Source: Bradyrhizobium sp. BRP22
GTDB taxonomy: Bacteria; Pseudomonadota; Alphaproteobacteria; Rhizobiales; Xanthobacteraceae
Direction: 5' to 3'
Length of the DNA: 64,000 nt
NCBI RefSeq assembly: GCF_020194175.1
Contig: NZ_JADYVX010000002.1
Location: 310,001 to 374,000, forward strand
Position numbers and translations under genes: made by a program. Below, one piece after another: positions 1 to 8,326 of the stretch. Positions within the stretch are counted from its first letter, which is position 1, and each line of letters opens with the position of its first letter. Below the pieces are notes generated by a model that was not told where the DNA came from, made no database searches, and worked only from the letters and a program-made list of their open reading frames with translations.

Positions 1-972
1 GCCGGTGATGAGGCGGTGCTCGTACTTGCCGGAGAACTTCTTGGCGTAGGCGCTCGGCTCCGGATGCGGCGCGCCGTTGGCGTCACCTTCCATGGTGATG
101 GTCGGCACTGTGATAACAGGGGATCTCGCGAGCTTCTTCTCCAGATCATCGTATTTCGCTTCCCCTTCGACGAGCCCGAGCCGCCAGCGATAGTTATGGA
201 TGACGATGCGGACATGATCGGGATTGTCGAAGGCGGCGGCGCTGCGCTCGAAGGTGGCGTCCTCGAAATGCCACTTCGGCGAAGCGAGCTGCCAGATCAG
301 CTTGGCGAAATCGCGCCGGTACTTGTCATAGCCTTGCTGTCCGCGCTCGGTGGCGAAATAGAACTGGTACCACCATTGCAGTTCGGCCTTCGGCGGCAAC
401 GGCATCTTGCCGGCTTCCTGGCTGCCGATCAGGTAGCCGCTGACAGAGACCATCGCCTTGCAACGCTCCGGCCAAAGCGCGGCGATGATGTTGGCCGTGC
501 GCGCGCCCCAGTCGTAGCCGGCGAGCGTCGCCTTCTCGATCTTGAGCGCATCCATCAGCGTCACGATGTCAGCCGCGAGCGCAGCCGGCTCACCGTTTCG
601 CAATGTCGCGTCAGAGAGGAAACGCGTGGTGCCATAGCCGCGCAAATAAGGGATGATCACGCGATAGCCGGCGGACGCGAGTTGCGGCGCGACGTCGACA
701 TAGCTGTAGATGTCGTATGGCCAGCCGTGCAGCAGGATCACCACCGGGCCACCGGCAGGTCCCGCCTCGGCATAGCCGACATTGAGGACGCCGGCGTCGA
801 TCTGCTTCAAGGGGCCGAACGAGGTGTTCGCGCCCGGTCGTACCGCAGGCGCAGTCGCGTTTTCGGCGCCCTGCGCGTGGGTGGGTCCGATCAGGCCGAA
901 CTGGGCGGCAGCGAAGGTTCCGGCAGCAACGCCGAAGAAACGGCGGCGGCTCTCGTTGACATCCTCTGACAT
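1..972 (-). CDS. Exported epoxide-hydrolase-like alpha/beta hydrolase (3' end beyond window)
   Basis: Open frame of 324 residues from an ATG at 972 that runs off the left edge. The N-terminus has a twin-arginine signal (SRRRFF at residues 8-13, hydrophobic stretch, THAQ cleavage site near 34), so the enzyme is probably exported folded. The alpha/beta-hydrolase core shows the HGWP oxyanion motif at 82-85 and GYDWGAR with a likely nucleophile Asp154, the pattern of epoxide hydrolases and haloalkane dehalogenases. The final His lies outside the window. It is a paralogue of the cytoplasmic protein at 20134-21075. It is transcribed away from the regulator at 1131, with about 160 bases between. The substrate cannot be deduced. 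Confidence 0.85.
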   Translation of the reverse strand, partial: MSEDVNESRRRFFGVAAGTFAAAQFGLIGPTHAQGAENATAPAVRPGANTSFGPLKQIDAGVLNVGYAEAGPAGGPVVILLHGWPYDIYSYVDVAPQLASAGYRVIIPYLRGYGTTRFLSDATLRNGEPAALAADIVTLMDALKIEKATLAGYDWGARTANIIAALWPERCKAMVSVSGYLIGSQEAGKMPLPPKAELQWWYQFYFATERGQQGYDKYRRDFAKLIWQLASPKWHFEDATFERSAAAFDNPDHVRIVIHNYRWRLGLVEGEAKYDDLEKKLARSPVITVPTITMEGDANGAPHPEPSAYAKKFSGKYEHRLITG

Positions 973-1130
973 GGCAATCTCCTGGTTCGAACTGGCGACC
1001 TATTGCCCCTTACCGGTCATGGCCGCTTGGAGATTAGTTGGAGTTATCCTTCAGACGGCTTTGATTTTTGCCTCAGCCGCCTTGTGCTAGGTTCGCCGCG
1101 ACCCACGTTCCAGCCGGCAGGCCCTGAAAT

Positions 1131-2672
1131 TTGCTTTATCATTTCAATGACTTCGTTCTGGATACCGAGCGCCGCGAGTTGCGCCGCCGCGACCGGCTTG
1201 TCGCCGTCGAGCCGCAGGTGTTCGATCTGCTGGAATTCCTGATCCGTTCACGCGACCGTGTTGTCAGCCGCGATGACCTGTTCGCGGCAGTCTGGCGCGG
1301 ACGCATCGTCTCGGAAGCGACGCTGAGCAGCCGGCTCAACGCCGCGCGCGCGGCGATCGGCGACAATGGCGACGAGCAGCGGCTGATCCGCACGCTGCCG
1401 CGCAAAGGCATTCGCTTCGTTGGCGAGGTCCGCGAGCAGGCCGATGACGAAAGCACGAGCTCGCCCGTTGCCGCCTTCGAGGGCCCCTCAATCGCGGTGC
1501 TGCCGTTCACCAATATGAGCGGCGATGCCGAGCAGGAATATTTCGCCGACGGGATCGCGGAGGACATCATCACGGCGCTGTCGCGCTGCAGCGGACTGTC
1601 CGTGATCGCGCGAAACTCCTCCTTCACCTACAAGGGCAAGGCGGTCGACATCCGGCAGGTCGGCCGCGAGCTCGGCGTCGGTTATGTGCTGGAAGGCAGC
1701 GTTCGTCGCGGCGGCGACCGTTTGCGGATCAGCGGCCAGCTCATCGACGCGAGTTCGGCCGCTCATCTCTGGGCTGACCGCTTCGATGGCGACGCCAGCG
1801 AGGTGTTCGACCTGCAGGACCGCATCACCGAAAGCGTGGTGGCCGCGATCGAGCCGACGCTGCATCTGGCTGAAGCCGAGCGCCGCCGGTCCTCTCCGCC
1901 GAGCCAGCTCGACGCATACGACCTGCTGCTGCGCGCCTACAGCCTTCGTTACGAGTTCACCCCTGAGAGCATTGCGGCGGCGATCAGTCGCCTTGACCAG
2001 GCGCTGGCGATCGATCCCGCCTACGCACCGGCAATGGCGGCTTCCGCCTATTGCCACGCGCTGCGTCACTTCCAGGGCTGGGTGCGGCCGGACGAGGACT
2101 ATCGCAGCACCGCCGTCGCGCTGGCCTGGCGCGCGGTCGAGCTCGCGCCGAATGATGCGCAGGTGCTGTGGATGGCCGCGTTCGCGATCTGGAACATGGC
2201 CGACGAGATCGAGCCGGCGCGCGAATTGTTCAGCCGCTCGCTCGCGATCAATCCGAATTCGGCGATGGCCTTGACGCTCGGCGGCTGGATCGAGGCGATG
2301 CGCGGCAATCAGCGTGCCGGCCGCGCCATGATCGAGCGGGCGCAGCGGCTCAATCCCCGCGACCCGCGCGGCTGGTTCGCCTCCGGAGCGCTCGCGATCT
2401 GCGCCGTCCTGGACGGGAATTTCCCCGAAGCGATCGTCTGGGCCGAGAAGGCGCTGGCGCAAAACCGCCGCTTCGCAGTGGCGCTGCGCGTGCTGACCGT
2501 GGCGCTGGTGAAGAGCGGGGAGCGCGACCGCGCCGCACAGGTCGCGCGGGAATTGTTGAAGGTCGAGCCGGAATTTTCGATCGCGGGCTTTCTGTCGCGC
2601 ATCCCCTTCCCGGTCGAGCCCATGGCGCGGACCTATGCCGAGGCGCTGCGGGCGGCGGGCGTGCCGGAGTGA
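1131..2672 (+). CDS. CadC/OmpR-type winged-helix regulator with TolB-like and TPR domains
   Basis: 513 residues. Residues 1-100 form an OmpR/CadC-type winged helix (VEPQVFDLLEFLI, DDLFAAVW, LIRTLPRKGIRFVG). Residues 118-240 match the TolB-like domain of adenylate-cyclase-related proteins (SIAVLPFTNMSGD, GYVLEGSVRR). The rest is tetratricopeptide repeats. No transmembrane segment is apparent between the domains, unlike classical CadC. The start is a TTG, because an in-frame TGA at 1125 rules out anything earlier. The family is abundant in Bradyrhizobium and its ligands are mostly unknown. It may control the divergent hydrolase at 1-972, but this rests on position only. Confidence 0.8.
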   Translation: MLYHFNDFVLDTERRELRRRDRLVAVEPQVFDLLEFLIRSRDRVVSRDDLFAAVWRGRIVSEATLSSRLNAARAAIGDNGDEQRLIRTLPRKGIRFVGEVREQADDESTSSPVAAFEGPSIAVLPFTNMSGDAEQEYFADGIAEDIITALSRCSGLSVIARNSSFTYKGKAVDIRQVGRELGVGYVLEGSVRRGGDRLRISGQLIDASSAAHLWADRFDGDASEVFDLQDRITESVVAAIEPTLHLAEAERRRSSPPSQLDAYDLLLRAYSLRYEFTPESIAAAISRLDQALAIDPAYAPAMAASAYCHALRHFQGWVRPDEDYRSTAVALAWRAVELAPNDAQVLWMAAFAIWNMADEIEPARELFSRSLAINPNSAMALTLGGWIEAMRGNQRAGRAMIERAQRLNPRDPRGWFASGALAICAVLDGNFPEAIVWAEKALAQNRRFAVALRVLTVALVKSGERDRAAQVARELLKVEPEFSIAGFLSRIPFPVEPMARTYAEALRAAGVPE

Positions 2673-2684
2673 TCGTTACACTTC

Positions 2685-3119
2685 TCAAGCGCGCTTTGGT
2701 TTCTTCTGAGAGAGGTTCAGCGCCACGGCGGCGCGAATGAGCGCCTTCAACGCGGCTTCATCAATCTTGTCGCCCTCATGGATATCGATCGCACGCCTGG
2801 TGTTGCCTTCAAGGCTGGAGTTGAACAGGCCTGACGGGTCCTCGAGCGAGGCGCCCTTGGCAAAGGTCATCTTCACGACGCTCTTGTAGGTTTCACCGGT
2901 GCAGATGATTCCACCGTGCGACCACACCGGAACGCCTCTCCACTTCCACTCCTCGACCACTTCGGGGTCGGCCTGCTTGATGAGATCTCGGATTCGAGCA
3001 AGCGTTTCGCCCCGCCAATCACCCAGTTCCCTAATCCTCGCATCTATCAGCCGAGAGGGAGAGCCGCCCTCTCCTTCCTTCGCGCTGCTCTTCTTCATGG
3101 TTGCTGTGGCTTGCTTCAT
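2685..3119 (-). CDS. DUF1801 domain protein
   Basis: 144 residues from the ATG at 3119 (MKQATATM). A Lys/Ser-rich N-terminus precedes a DUF1801 core (ARIRDLIKQADPEVVEEWKW, then GVPVWSHGGIICTGETYKSVVKMTF). DUF1801 proteins are small cytosolic proteins of unknown biochemical role, often beside ArsR/SRPBCC genes as here. An open frame extends upstream to 3308, but that part overlaps the end of the next gene and looks non-coding. It is probably the last gene of a minus-strand run starting at 4412. Confidence 0.75.
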   Translation of the reverse strand: MKQATATMKKSSAKEGEGGSPSRLIDARIRELGDWRGETLARIRDLIKQADPEVVEEWKWRGVPVWSHGGIICTGETYKSVVKMTFAKGASLEDPSGLFNSSLEGNTRRAIDIHEGDKIDEAALKALIRAAVALNLSQKKPKRA

Positions 3120-3147
3120 TGTTGTCACTCGTCCTCCCACCGGTCGC

Positions 3148-3642
3148 TCACATTCGTGCGCCGGGCAATTGGCTGGCTTGCTCCACCCATGCGACGAACT
3201 GCACTTCGTCGAGCTCGTCATCCTCACGGATGTCCAGATAACGCGTATCCTTGCTCTTGGATTCACCGGGCGGTACAGGACGCAGCGACGCGCCGCGGAA
3301 GAAAGCAACCTTGACGTACTTCGTTAAGCAATGGATCCCGAGGAACCAGCCTTGGCCCTCGACGCCGTAAAACGGCGAATTCCATTTGACCGCCTTGTGC
3401 ACGCCGGGGACGGTGCGCATGATCAGCGCATCGAGGCGGCGTCCGAGATCGCTTTTCCAGCCCGGCATGGCCGCGATGTAGGCTTGCACCGGGGCATCGC
3501 CGTAAGCCTTCGCGATCTGCGGGTTGCCGCCTGCAAGGAGCACAGGCTTTGCCGCCTTGCGAGGCTGCGACCTCGCATCGCCCCGCTTGGCGGCCGCCTT
3601 CTTCGCGACCTTCGTTGACTTGCCGGACGTCCTGTTGGCCAT
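3148..3642 (-). CDS. DUF1801 domain protein
   Basis: 164 residues from the ATG at 3642; an in-frame GTG at 3657 is a weaker alternative. A Lys/Arg/Ala-rich tail of about 40 residues, possibly nucleic-acid binding, precedes a DUF1801 fold (VQAYIAAMPGW, LDALIMRTVPGVHKAVKWNSPFYG, KVAFFRGASL). Function unknown. It is the second DUF1801 gene in tandem and lies 18 bases after the SRPBCC gene, so it probably shares the ArsR-controlled transcript. Confidence 0.75.
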   Translation of the reverse strand: MANRTSGKSTKVAKKAAAKRGDARSQPRKAAKPVLLAGGNPQIAKAYGDAPVQAYIAAMPGWKSDLGRRLDALIMRTVPGVHKAVKWNSPFYGVEGQGWFLGIHCLTKYVKVAFFRGASLRPVPPGESKSKDTRYLDIREDDELDEVQFVAWVEQASQLPGARM

Positions 3643-3660
3643 TGCGCACACCTGCACGTC

Positions 3661-4092
3661 TCAATCTGTCCGCGCCAGAATCTGCTCCAGATTCGCAAAG
3701 AACTGCTGCCACCCGGCGTGGGCGCCACCATAAGCCTGCTTCTGGTCCGGCCGGAAGCCCGACTGCTCCATGCGCAAATGGGTGCCCGTGCTCGTTGGCG
3801 TGAGCGTAAAGGTCACCACGCTCTTTAGATTGAAGGCTGCATCGTCATGGGTAAAATTCCAGGTGTAGGACAGTGCCTTGTTCGGCTCGATCGCGAGCAC
3901 CTCGCAATCAAGCACGCCGCCCCACTCGCCGCGAAGATTGAAACGATGACCAACGACAGGCCTGAAGTCGTTCTTCATCAGCCACTCCTCGATCAAATGC
4001 GGTTGCGTGAGCGCGCGCCAGATCTTTTCCGGCGGATGGGGTATCTCACGTTCCACAATGACAGAGCGCGTTTCGGTCGCAATGTTGGTCAT
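3661..4092 (-). CDS. SRPBCC (AHSA1-type) domain protein
   Basis: 143 residues with the hallmarks of the AHSA1/START-like ligand-binding fold: VEREIPHPPEKIWRALTQPHLIEEWLM near the start, LRGEWGGVLDCEVLAIEPNKALSYTW in the middle and a C-terminal helix GAHAGWQQFFANLEQIL. Such proteins bind small hydrophobic ligands. Its start overlaps the end of the upstream ArsR gene by 4 bases (ATGA), showing translational coupling. The ArsR-SRPBCC pair is a very common autoregulated module whose ligand is usually unknown. Confidence 0.85.
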   Translation of the reverse strand: MTNIATETRSVIVEREIPHPPEKIWRALTQPHLIEEWLMKNDFRPVVGHRFNLRGEWGGVLDCEVLAIEPNKALSYTWNFTHDDAAFNLKSVVTFTLTPTSTGTHLRMEQSGFRPDQKQAYGGAHAGWQQFFANLEQILARTD

Positions 4093-4412
4093 TGATCCAT
4101 CCTTTTCAGCAAATCTTCGAGGTTGTCGAACCGGCTCTGCCAGAAGCCGGCCATTTGGCTGGTCCAGTCGATCAACGGGGCCAAGGCGCCGAGCTGCGCG
4201 CTGTAGTGCGTCTGGCGACCTTCGTGGCGATCACGCACCAGTCCCGCGTGTTTCAGCACCCCGAGATGCTTCGAGACCGCCGGTTGCGAGACCCCGGCCA
4301 GAGCCGTCAGAGCCCCGACTGTCTGCTCTCCCTCGCGGCACAATCGCTCGAAGATCGCCCGCCGGGTCGGATCGGCGAGCGCCCTGAAGAGTTCATCGTG
4401 CGCGTTCGGCAT
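4089..4412 (-). CDS. ArsR-family transcriptional repressor (SdpR-like)
   Basis: 107 residues, one winged-helix domain: DELFRALADPTRRAIFERL, then the recognition region VSQPAVSKHLGVLKHAGLVRDR and wing EGRQTHYSAQ. There are no metal-binding Cys clusters, so this is the non-metal, SdpR-like branch of ArsR regulators. It is the first gene of the minus-strand operon with the SRPBCC and two DUF1801 genes. A perfect inverted repeat lies 30-51 bases upstream of its start and is the likely autoregulatory operator. Confidence 0.88.
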   Translation of the reverse strand: MPNAHDELFRALADPTRRAIFERLCREGEQTVGALTALAGVSQPAVSKHLGVLKHAGLVRDRHEGRQTHYSAQLGALAPLIDWTSQMAGFWQSRFDNLEDLLKRMDQ

Positions 4413-4441
4413 TTGAGATCGATAACCCGCTGGCTATTGAT

Positions 4442-4463
4442 ATATCCATAACCGAATGGATAT
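4442..4463. promoter_or_regulatory. Perfect 8-6-8 inverted repeat, probable ArsR operator
   Basis: Arms ATATCCAT (4442-4449) and ATGGATAT (4456-4463) are exact reverse complements with a 6-base spacer. The site lies just upstream of the ArsR start at 4412, where an autorepressor would block its own promoter. The binding itself is inference. Confidence 0.65.
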
Positions 4464-4574
4464 GGGTTAGTCAAGCGGGTGCACGGAGAACGCGCTCGTT
4501 GCTCGAACCGGGGACCGCTGGTGTTGTGGACGCGCTCAGAAGCATACCTCGTCGGCTATGCATCACGAACGGGC

Positions 4575-5897
4575 CTAGGAGCCTCCGCCCGGCTCGAGTG
4601 CCTCGCCGAGTTCGAGCGGGTTTGCCATGGTCTCGTGCAGCTTGGCCTTGTCGAGCTCATCCTCCGAAAGACTGATGACGACGCAGGCGACGCCGTTGCC
4701 GATCAGGTTGGTGAGCGCGCGGCATTCGCTCATGAACTTGTCGATGCCGACGAGGATGGCGAGCGACTGGATCGGGATGTCAGGCACGATGGACAGCGTC
4801 GCGGCCAGCGTGATGAATCCGGCTCCGGTGACGCCGGACGCCCCCTTCGAGGTGATCATGGCAATGCCCAGAATGCCGAGCTCCTGCCAGATCGTCAGAG
4901 GCGTGTTGGTCGCCTGCGCCAGGAACAGCGTCGCCAGCGTCATGTAGATGTTGGTGCCGTCGAGATTGAAGCTGTAACCGGTCGGGATCACGAGGCCGAC
5001 CACCGAGCGCGAGGCGCCGAGATGCTCCATCTTCTGGATCATCTGCGGCAGCACCGTCTCCGATGATGAGGTGCCGAGCACGATCAAAAGCTCGTCCTTG
5101 ATATAGCCGATGAAGCGGATGATGGAGAATCCTGCAAGCCGCGCGATCGAGCCGAGCACGATCAGGATGAACAGCGCGCTGGTCAGATAGAAGGTGCCGA
5201 TCAGCGCCGCGAGATTCCACAGCGAGCCGAGCCCGTAGGCGCCGACGGTGAACGCCATCGCGCCGAAGGCGCCGAGCGGCGCGACGCGCACGATGATGCG
5301 GATCACACCGAAGAAGACTTTCGCGGCCTGGTCGATTGCGTACGCAATCGGCTCGCCGGCCTTGCCCATGAAGGCGATGGCGAAGCCCGACAGGATCGAG
5401 ATCAGCAAGACCTGGAGCAGGTCGCCGCGCGCCAGCGCGCCGAAGAAGCTGTCGGGAATGATCGCCATCAGATGCGAGACGATCCCCTCCTCCTTTGCCT
5501 TGGTCACGTAGGTCGCGACCGAATGGGGATCGATCGAGCCAGGGTCGATGTTGAAGCCCTTCCCGGGCTGCAGTGTCCTGCCGACAAGCAGGCCGACCGC
5601 CAGCGCCACCGTCGAGACGGTCTCGAAATAGATCAACGCCTTCAGGCCGACGCGACCGACGCGCTTGAGGTCGCCCATCGAGGAGATGCCGTGCACCACG
5701 GTGCAGAAGATCACCGGCGCGATCATCATCTTGATCAGCGCGATGAAGCCGTCGCCGAGCGGCTTCATCTCCTTGCCGAGGCCGGGATAGAGATGGCCGA
5801 GCAGCACGCCAAGCGCGATCGCGATCAGGACCTGGATGTAGAGGATCTTGTACCAGGGCTGGTGATGGGCGGCGGGGCGAATCGCTTCTGCTGTCAT
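4575..5897 (-). CDS. dctA: C4-dicarboxylate:cation symporter DctA
   Basis: 440 residues, the usual DctA length. It shows the SLC1-type transporter pattern: N-terminal membrane helices ([22 protein letters not shown]), [16 protein letters not shown], the re-entrant loop serines ([12 protein letters not shown]) and the substrate-binding region [21 protein letters not shown] with [21 protein letters not shown]. DctA imports succinate, fumarate and malate with cations across the inner membrane, and in rhizobia it feeds bacteroids. No dctBD genes are adjacent, and I did not recognise a -24/-12 RpoN promoter upstream. Confidence 0.95.
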   Translation of the reverse strand: MTAEAIRPAAHHQPWYKILYIQVLIAIALGVLLGHLYPGLGKEMKPLGDGFIALIKMMIAPVIFCTVVHGISSMGDLKRVGRVGLKALIYFETVSTVALAVGLLVGRTLQPGKGFNIDPGSIDPHSVATYVTKAKEEGIVSHLMAIIPDSFFGALARGDLLQVLLISILSGFAIAFMGKAGEPIAYAIDQAAKVFFGVIRIIVRVAPLGAFGAMAFTVGAYGLGSLWNLAALIGTFYLTSALFILIVLGSIARLAGFSIIRFIGYIKDELLIVLGTSSSETVLPQMIQKMEHLGASRSVVGLVIPTGYSFNLDGTNIYMTLATLFLAQATNTPLTIWQELGILGIAMITSKGASGVTGAGFITLAATLSIVPDIPIQSLAILVGIDKFMSECRALTNLIGNGVACVVISLSEDELDKAKLHETMANPLELGEALEPGGGS

Positions 5898-6119
5898 GGG
5901 GGCTCTGCGGATGGAGGGATCAAGGTGGCGCCATCATGGAATGCGGTGGCGCTGCGAACAATGCACGTTCCCGTTCATGGTGCCTTGCGGAATAGTCGGC
6001 TCTGGTCGCGCCAACGTAGCACGTTTGCGCGGGCATAATCTTTTCAGAAAACCCGATTGCAACGTCACCGGATCATGTGCTGGTGTACCGATGGGCGTGC
6101 GTGGCAAGGGATCTGACAG

Positions 6120-6989
6120 ATGGGTGACGATCAAACCTCTGCAAATGCCGGCCCGAGCGACGACGAACTTGCGCGACATCCGACCGTGTTTGCAGCCGAT
6201 GCGCTGCAGGACTATGTCGTGGTGATCTCCGGCGGCGCCGGCGGCATCGGGCGCGCGGTCGCCTTTCTGTTCGCGCGGCTCGGCGCGCATGTCGCTCTCG
6301 TCGGCCGCAACAAGGAAAAGCTTGACGCGCTCGCGGCGCAACTGGCTGGCCGTCACCTGAAAGCCTCCGCGCATGCCGCCGATATAAGAGAGCCGGACGC
6401 GGTCGGCGCGCTGTTCGATGCGGTCTGGGCCGCACATGGTCGCGTCAATTGTCTCGTCAACAGTGCGGGCGGGCAATTTCCGCAGGCGGCGATCGATTTC
6501 TCGATCAAGGGCTGGAATGCCGTCATCAACACCAACCTCAACGGCACCTGGTACATGATGCAGGCCGCCGCGCAGCACTGGCGCGAACAGAAGGCGCCTG
6601 GCAGCATCATCAACATCGTGGTCGTCACCACGCATGGGCTTTACGGCGTCGCACACACGATCGCCGCGCGCTCCGGCGTGATCGGCCTGTCGCGCGCGGT
6701 CGCAGTCGAATGGGCGCCGCTGAACATCCGAGTCAATTGCGTCGCGCCCGGCGCGATCGAGAGCGAAGGCTGGAACGTCTACAGCGAACAAGCCCGCGCC
6801 GCCTATCCGCGCTCCAACCCGATGATGCGCGCCGGCTCGCCGTGGGACATCGCGGAAGCCTGCGCCTATCTCGCCGCGCCCTCGGGCAGATTCATCACCG
6901 GCGAGACGCTGACCATCGACGGCGGCGGTCAACTCTGGGCCGAGACCTGGACCACGGGGAAGCCAGAGTATTTTCGCCGCGAGGAGTGA
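6120..6989 (+). CDS. SDR oxidoreductase of the enoyl-/dienoyl-CoA reductase type
   Basis: 289 residues. The Rossmann motif is ISGGAGGIGRAVAF (residues 35-48), with the NNAG-like site present as VNSAGGQFPQ. The usual YxxxK is replaced by HTIAARSGVIGLSRAVAVEWA, the signature of 2,4-dienoyl-CoA and trans-2-enoyl-CoA (PECR-type) reductases, so the Tyr loss does not mean decay. The C-terminus TGETLTIDGGGQLW is normal. It probably reduces unsaturated acyl-CoA with NADPH in the cytosol. It is alone on its strand and diverges from dctA, with about 220 bases between. Confidence 0.8.
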   Translation: MGDDQTSANAGPSDDELARHPTVFAADALQDYVVVISGGAGGIGRAVAFLFARLGAHVALVGRNKEKLDALAAQLAGRHLKASAHAADIREPDAVGALFDAVWAAHGRVNCLVNSAGGQFPQAAIDFSIKGWNAVINTNLNGTWYMMQAAAQHWREQKAPGSIINIVVVTTHGLYGVAHTIAARSGVIGLSRAVAVEWAPLNIRVNCVAPGAIESEGWNVYSEQARAAYPRSNPMMRAGSPWDIAEACAYLAAPSGRFITGETLTIDGGGQLWAETWTTGKPEYFRREE

Positions 6990-7185
6990 GTCGCGGGTTT
7001 ATCGCACGGCGCCCTCGTGACTGGCGCCTGTTACAGCCGTAACGCGAATGTGCCCATCAGTCATCATTTCGAGGTTTTTACATGATATACGTCATACAAC
7101 ATCGCGGAGATTCAAATGTCGCCTCTCCGTCGAGACTAAGTACGGCGGCAGTGAACTGTCACGCTGCATTCGATAAGGTGAATTT

Positions 7186-7983
7186 ATGTCAAGCAAGGGT
7201 ATGGCGATCGTGGACGACGCTCGCGTCGCCTACCGGGTCCAGGGCCGTGGGCCCGCTATCGTATTGGTGAACGGGACATCCGCCCTTGACGTTCATTGGG
7301 GACCGATCATCGAAGAGTTCAGCAAGAGCCGGACCGTCATCAGCCTCGACTATTCGGGCTCGGGAGAAACGACGGACGCCGGCGGAGCGCTTAGCTTGAA
7401 GAAGCTCGCCGCCCAGGTCGCCGCGGTCGCCCGAGCAGCCGGCGCGGCGCGCTTCGATCTGGTCGGCCACTCCCTCGGGGCGGCGATTGCAATCCAACTT
7501 GCCTCTGCCTCACCCCAATTGGTTCGCTCGCTCATCCTGGTTGCCGGCTTTGCTTCCGGCGCCGAACCGAGGCTGGAGCTGCAATTCAGACTATGGCTCG
7601 ACCTCGTCCGCCACAACCGAGACGCGTTCACGAGACTGCTCGTGCTCTCTGGCCTGACACCGGCATTCGTCTCCGGCGCCGGTAGCATGACGATTGAGGC
7701 CATGATCAGTGGTTACATGTCGGCCGCCAATTGGGACGGAATAGCCCGTCAAATCGAGCTCGATCTCCAAGTCGACGTACGCGCACAGGCCCGACAACTC
7801 GTGCGCCCCACCGTCGTGATCGGGTGCGCCCACGACCAGATCGTCACAACGACGCGCGAACTGGCTGACAGCATTCCCGGCGCCGCCTATCGGGAAATAG
7901 CCGCCGGCCACCTCGCCTATTTCGAAGCGGCAGGCGAATTCATGGCCGCCGCCAACGACTTTCTTCAGCAACAGCCGAGTTGA
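7186..7983 (+). CDS. Alpha/beta hydrolase
   Basis: 265 residues. N-terminal strands VAYRVQGRGPAIVLVNGTSA carry the oxyanion region, with NG in place of the usual HG. The nucleophile elbow is GHSLGAA (Ser near residue 97), then a lid region, PTVVIGCAHDQIV for the acid strand and AAGHLAYFEAAGEF with the catalytic His. This is the 3-oxoadipate-enol-lactonase/esterase-like group, but the substrate is unknown. The gene precedes an MFS carrier and GntR regulator on the same strand, which suggests a catabolic context. Confidence 0.8.
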   Translation: MSSKGMAIVDDARVAYRVQGRGPAIVLVNGTSALDVHWGPIIEEFSKSRTVISLDYSGSGETTDAGGALSLKKLAAQVAAVARAAGAARFDLVGHSLGAAIAIQLASASPQLVRSLILVAGFASGAEPRLELQFRLWLDLVRHNRDAFTRLLVLSGLTPAFVSGAGSMTIEAMISGYMSAANWDGIARQIELDLQVDVRAQARQLVRPTVVIGCAHDQIVTTTRELADSIPGAAYREIAAGHLAYFEAAGEFMAAANDFLQQQPS

Positions 7984-8326
7984 TACCGTTTCCAGGCAAC
8001 GAGGCGACCTCGACCTATAAAGGCTGCGCGCCAACTTGATGTCGCCCTACGACTTCATCGTCTGCCCCTGATATTGCGGCCCCGGCGGCGTTTTCATCCA
8101 GCCGGCCGTCAAACCCTGTGACAGCCTTGAACTGGCCCGAGGGATGATGGAGAGGGGTCGGACCGCCCTGGCCCGCGGGCGACAGACCGGGGCTCCGCCA
8201 AGAAAAGCCCCATCTGGCAGCACCCCGCACGTCCCAGGGCAATACCCCCGTTGCACGTCATGCGGATATCAGTAATATGTCAGATATATACAAAAGCACA
8301 CAAAATGCATTTCGGGGAGGACGAAC
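7984..8326. other. Intergenic region before the MFS gene
   Basis: I see no convincing gene. Short minus-strand frames between 8047 and 8256 resemble no family I recognise. The last 70 bases are AT-rich (GATATC, AATATGTC, GATATATAC) and probably hold the MFS promoter. Confidence 0.4.

Noticed and set aside
1488..2462. 324-codon minus-strand frame opposite the CadC-type regulator
   Set aside because: Antisense shadow without recognisable domain; the plus strand has winged-helix and TPR patterns.
5898..6119. RpoN (-24/-12) promoter of dctA
   Set aside because: I looked for TGGCAC-N5-TTGC on the minus strand and found no good match.
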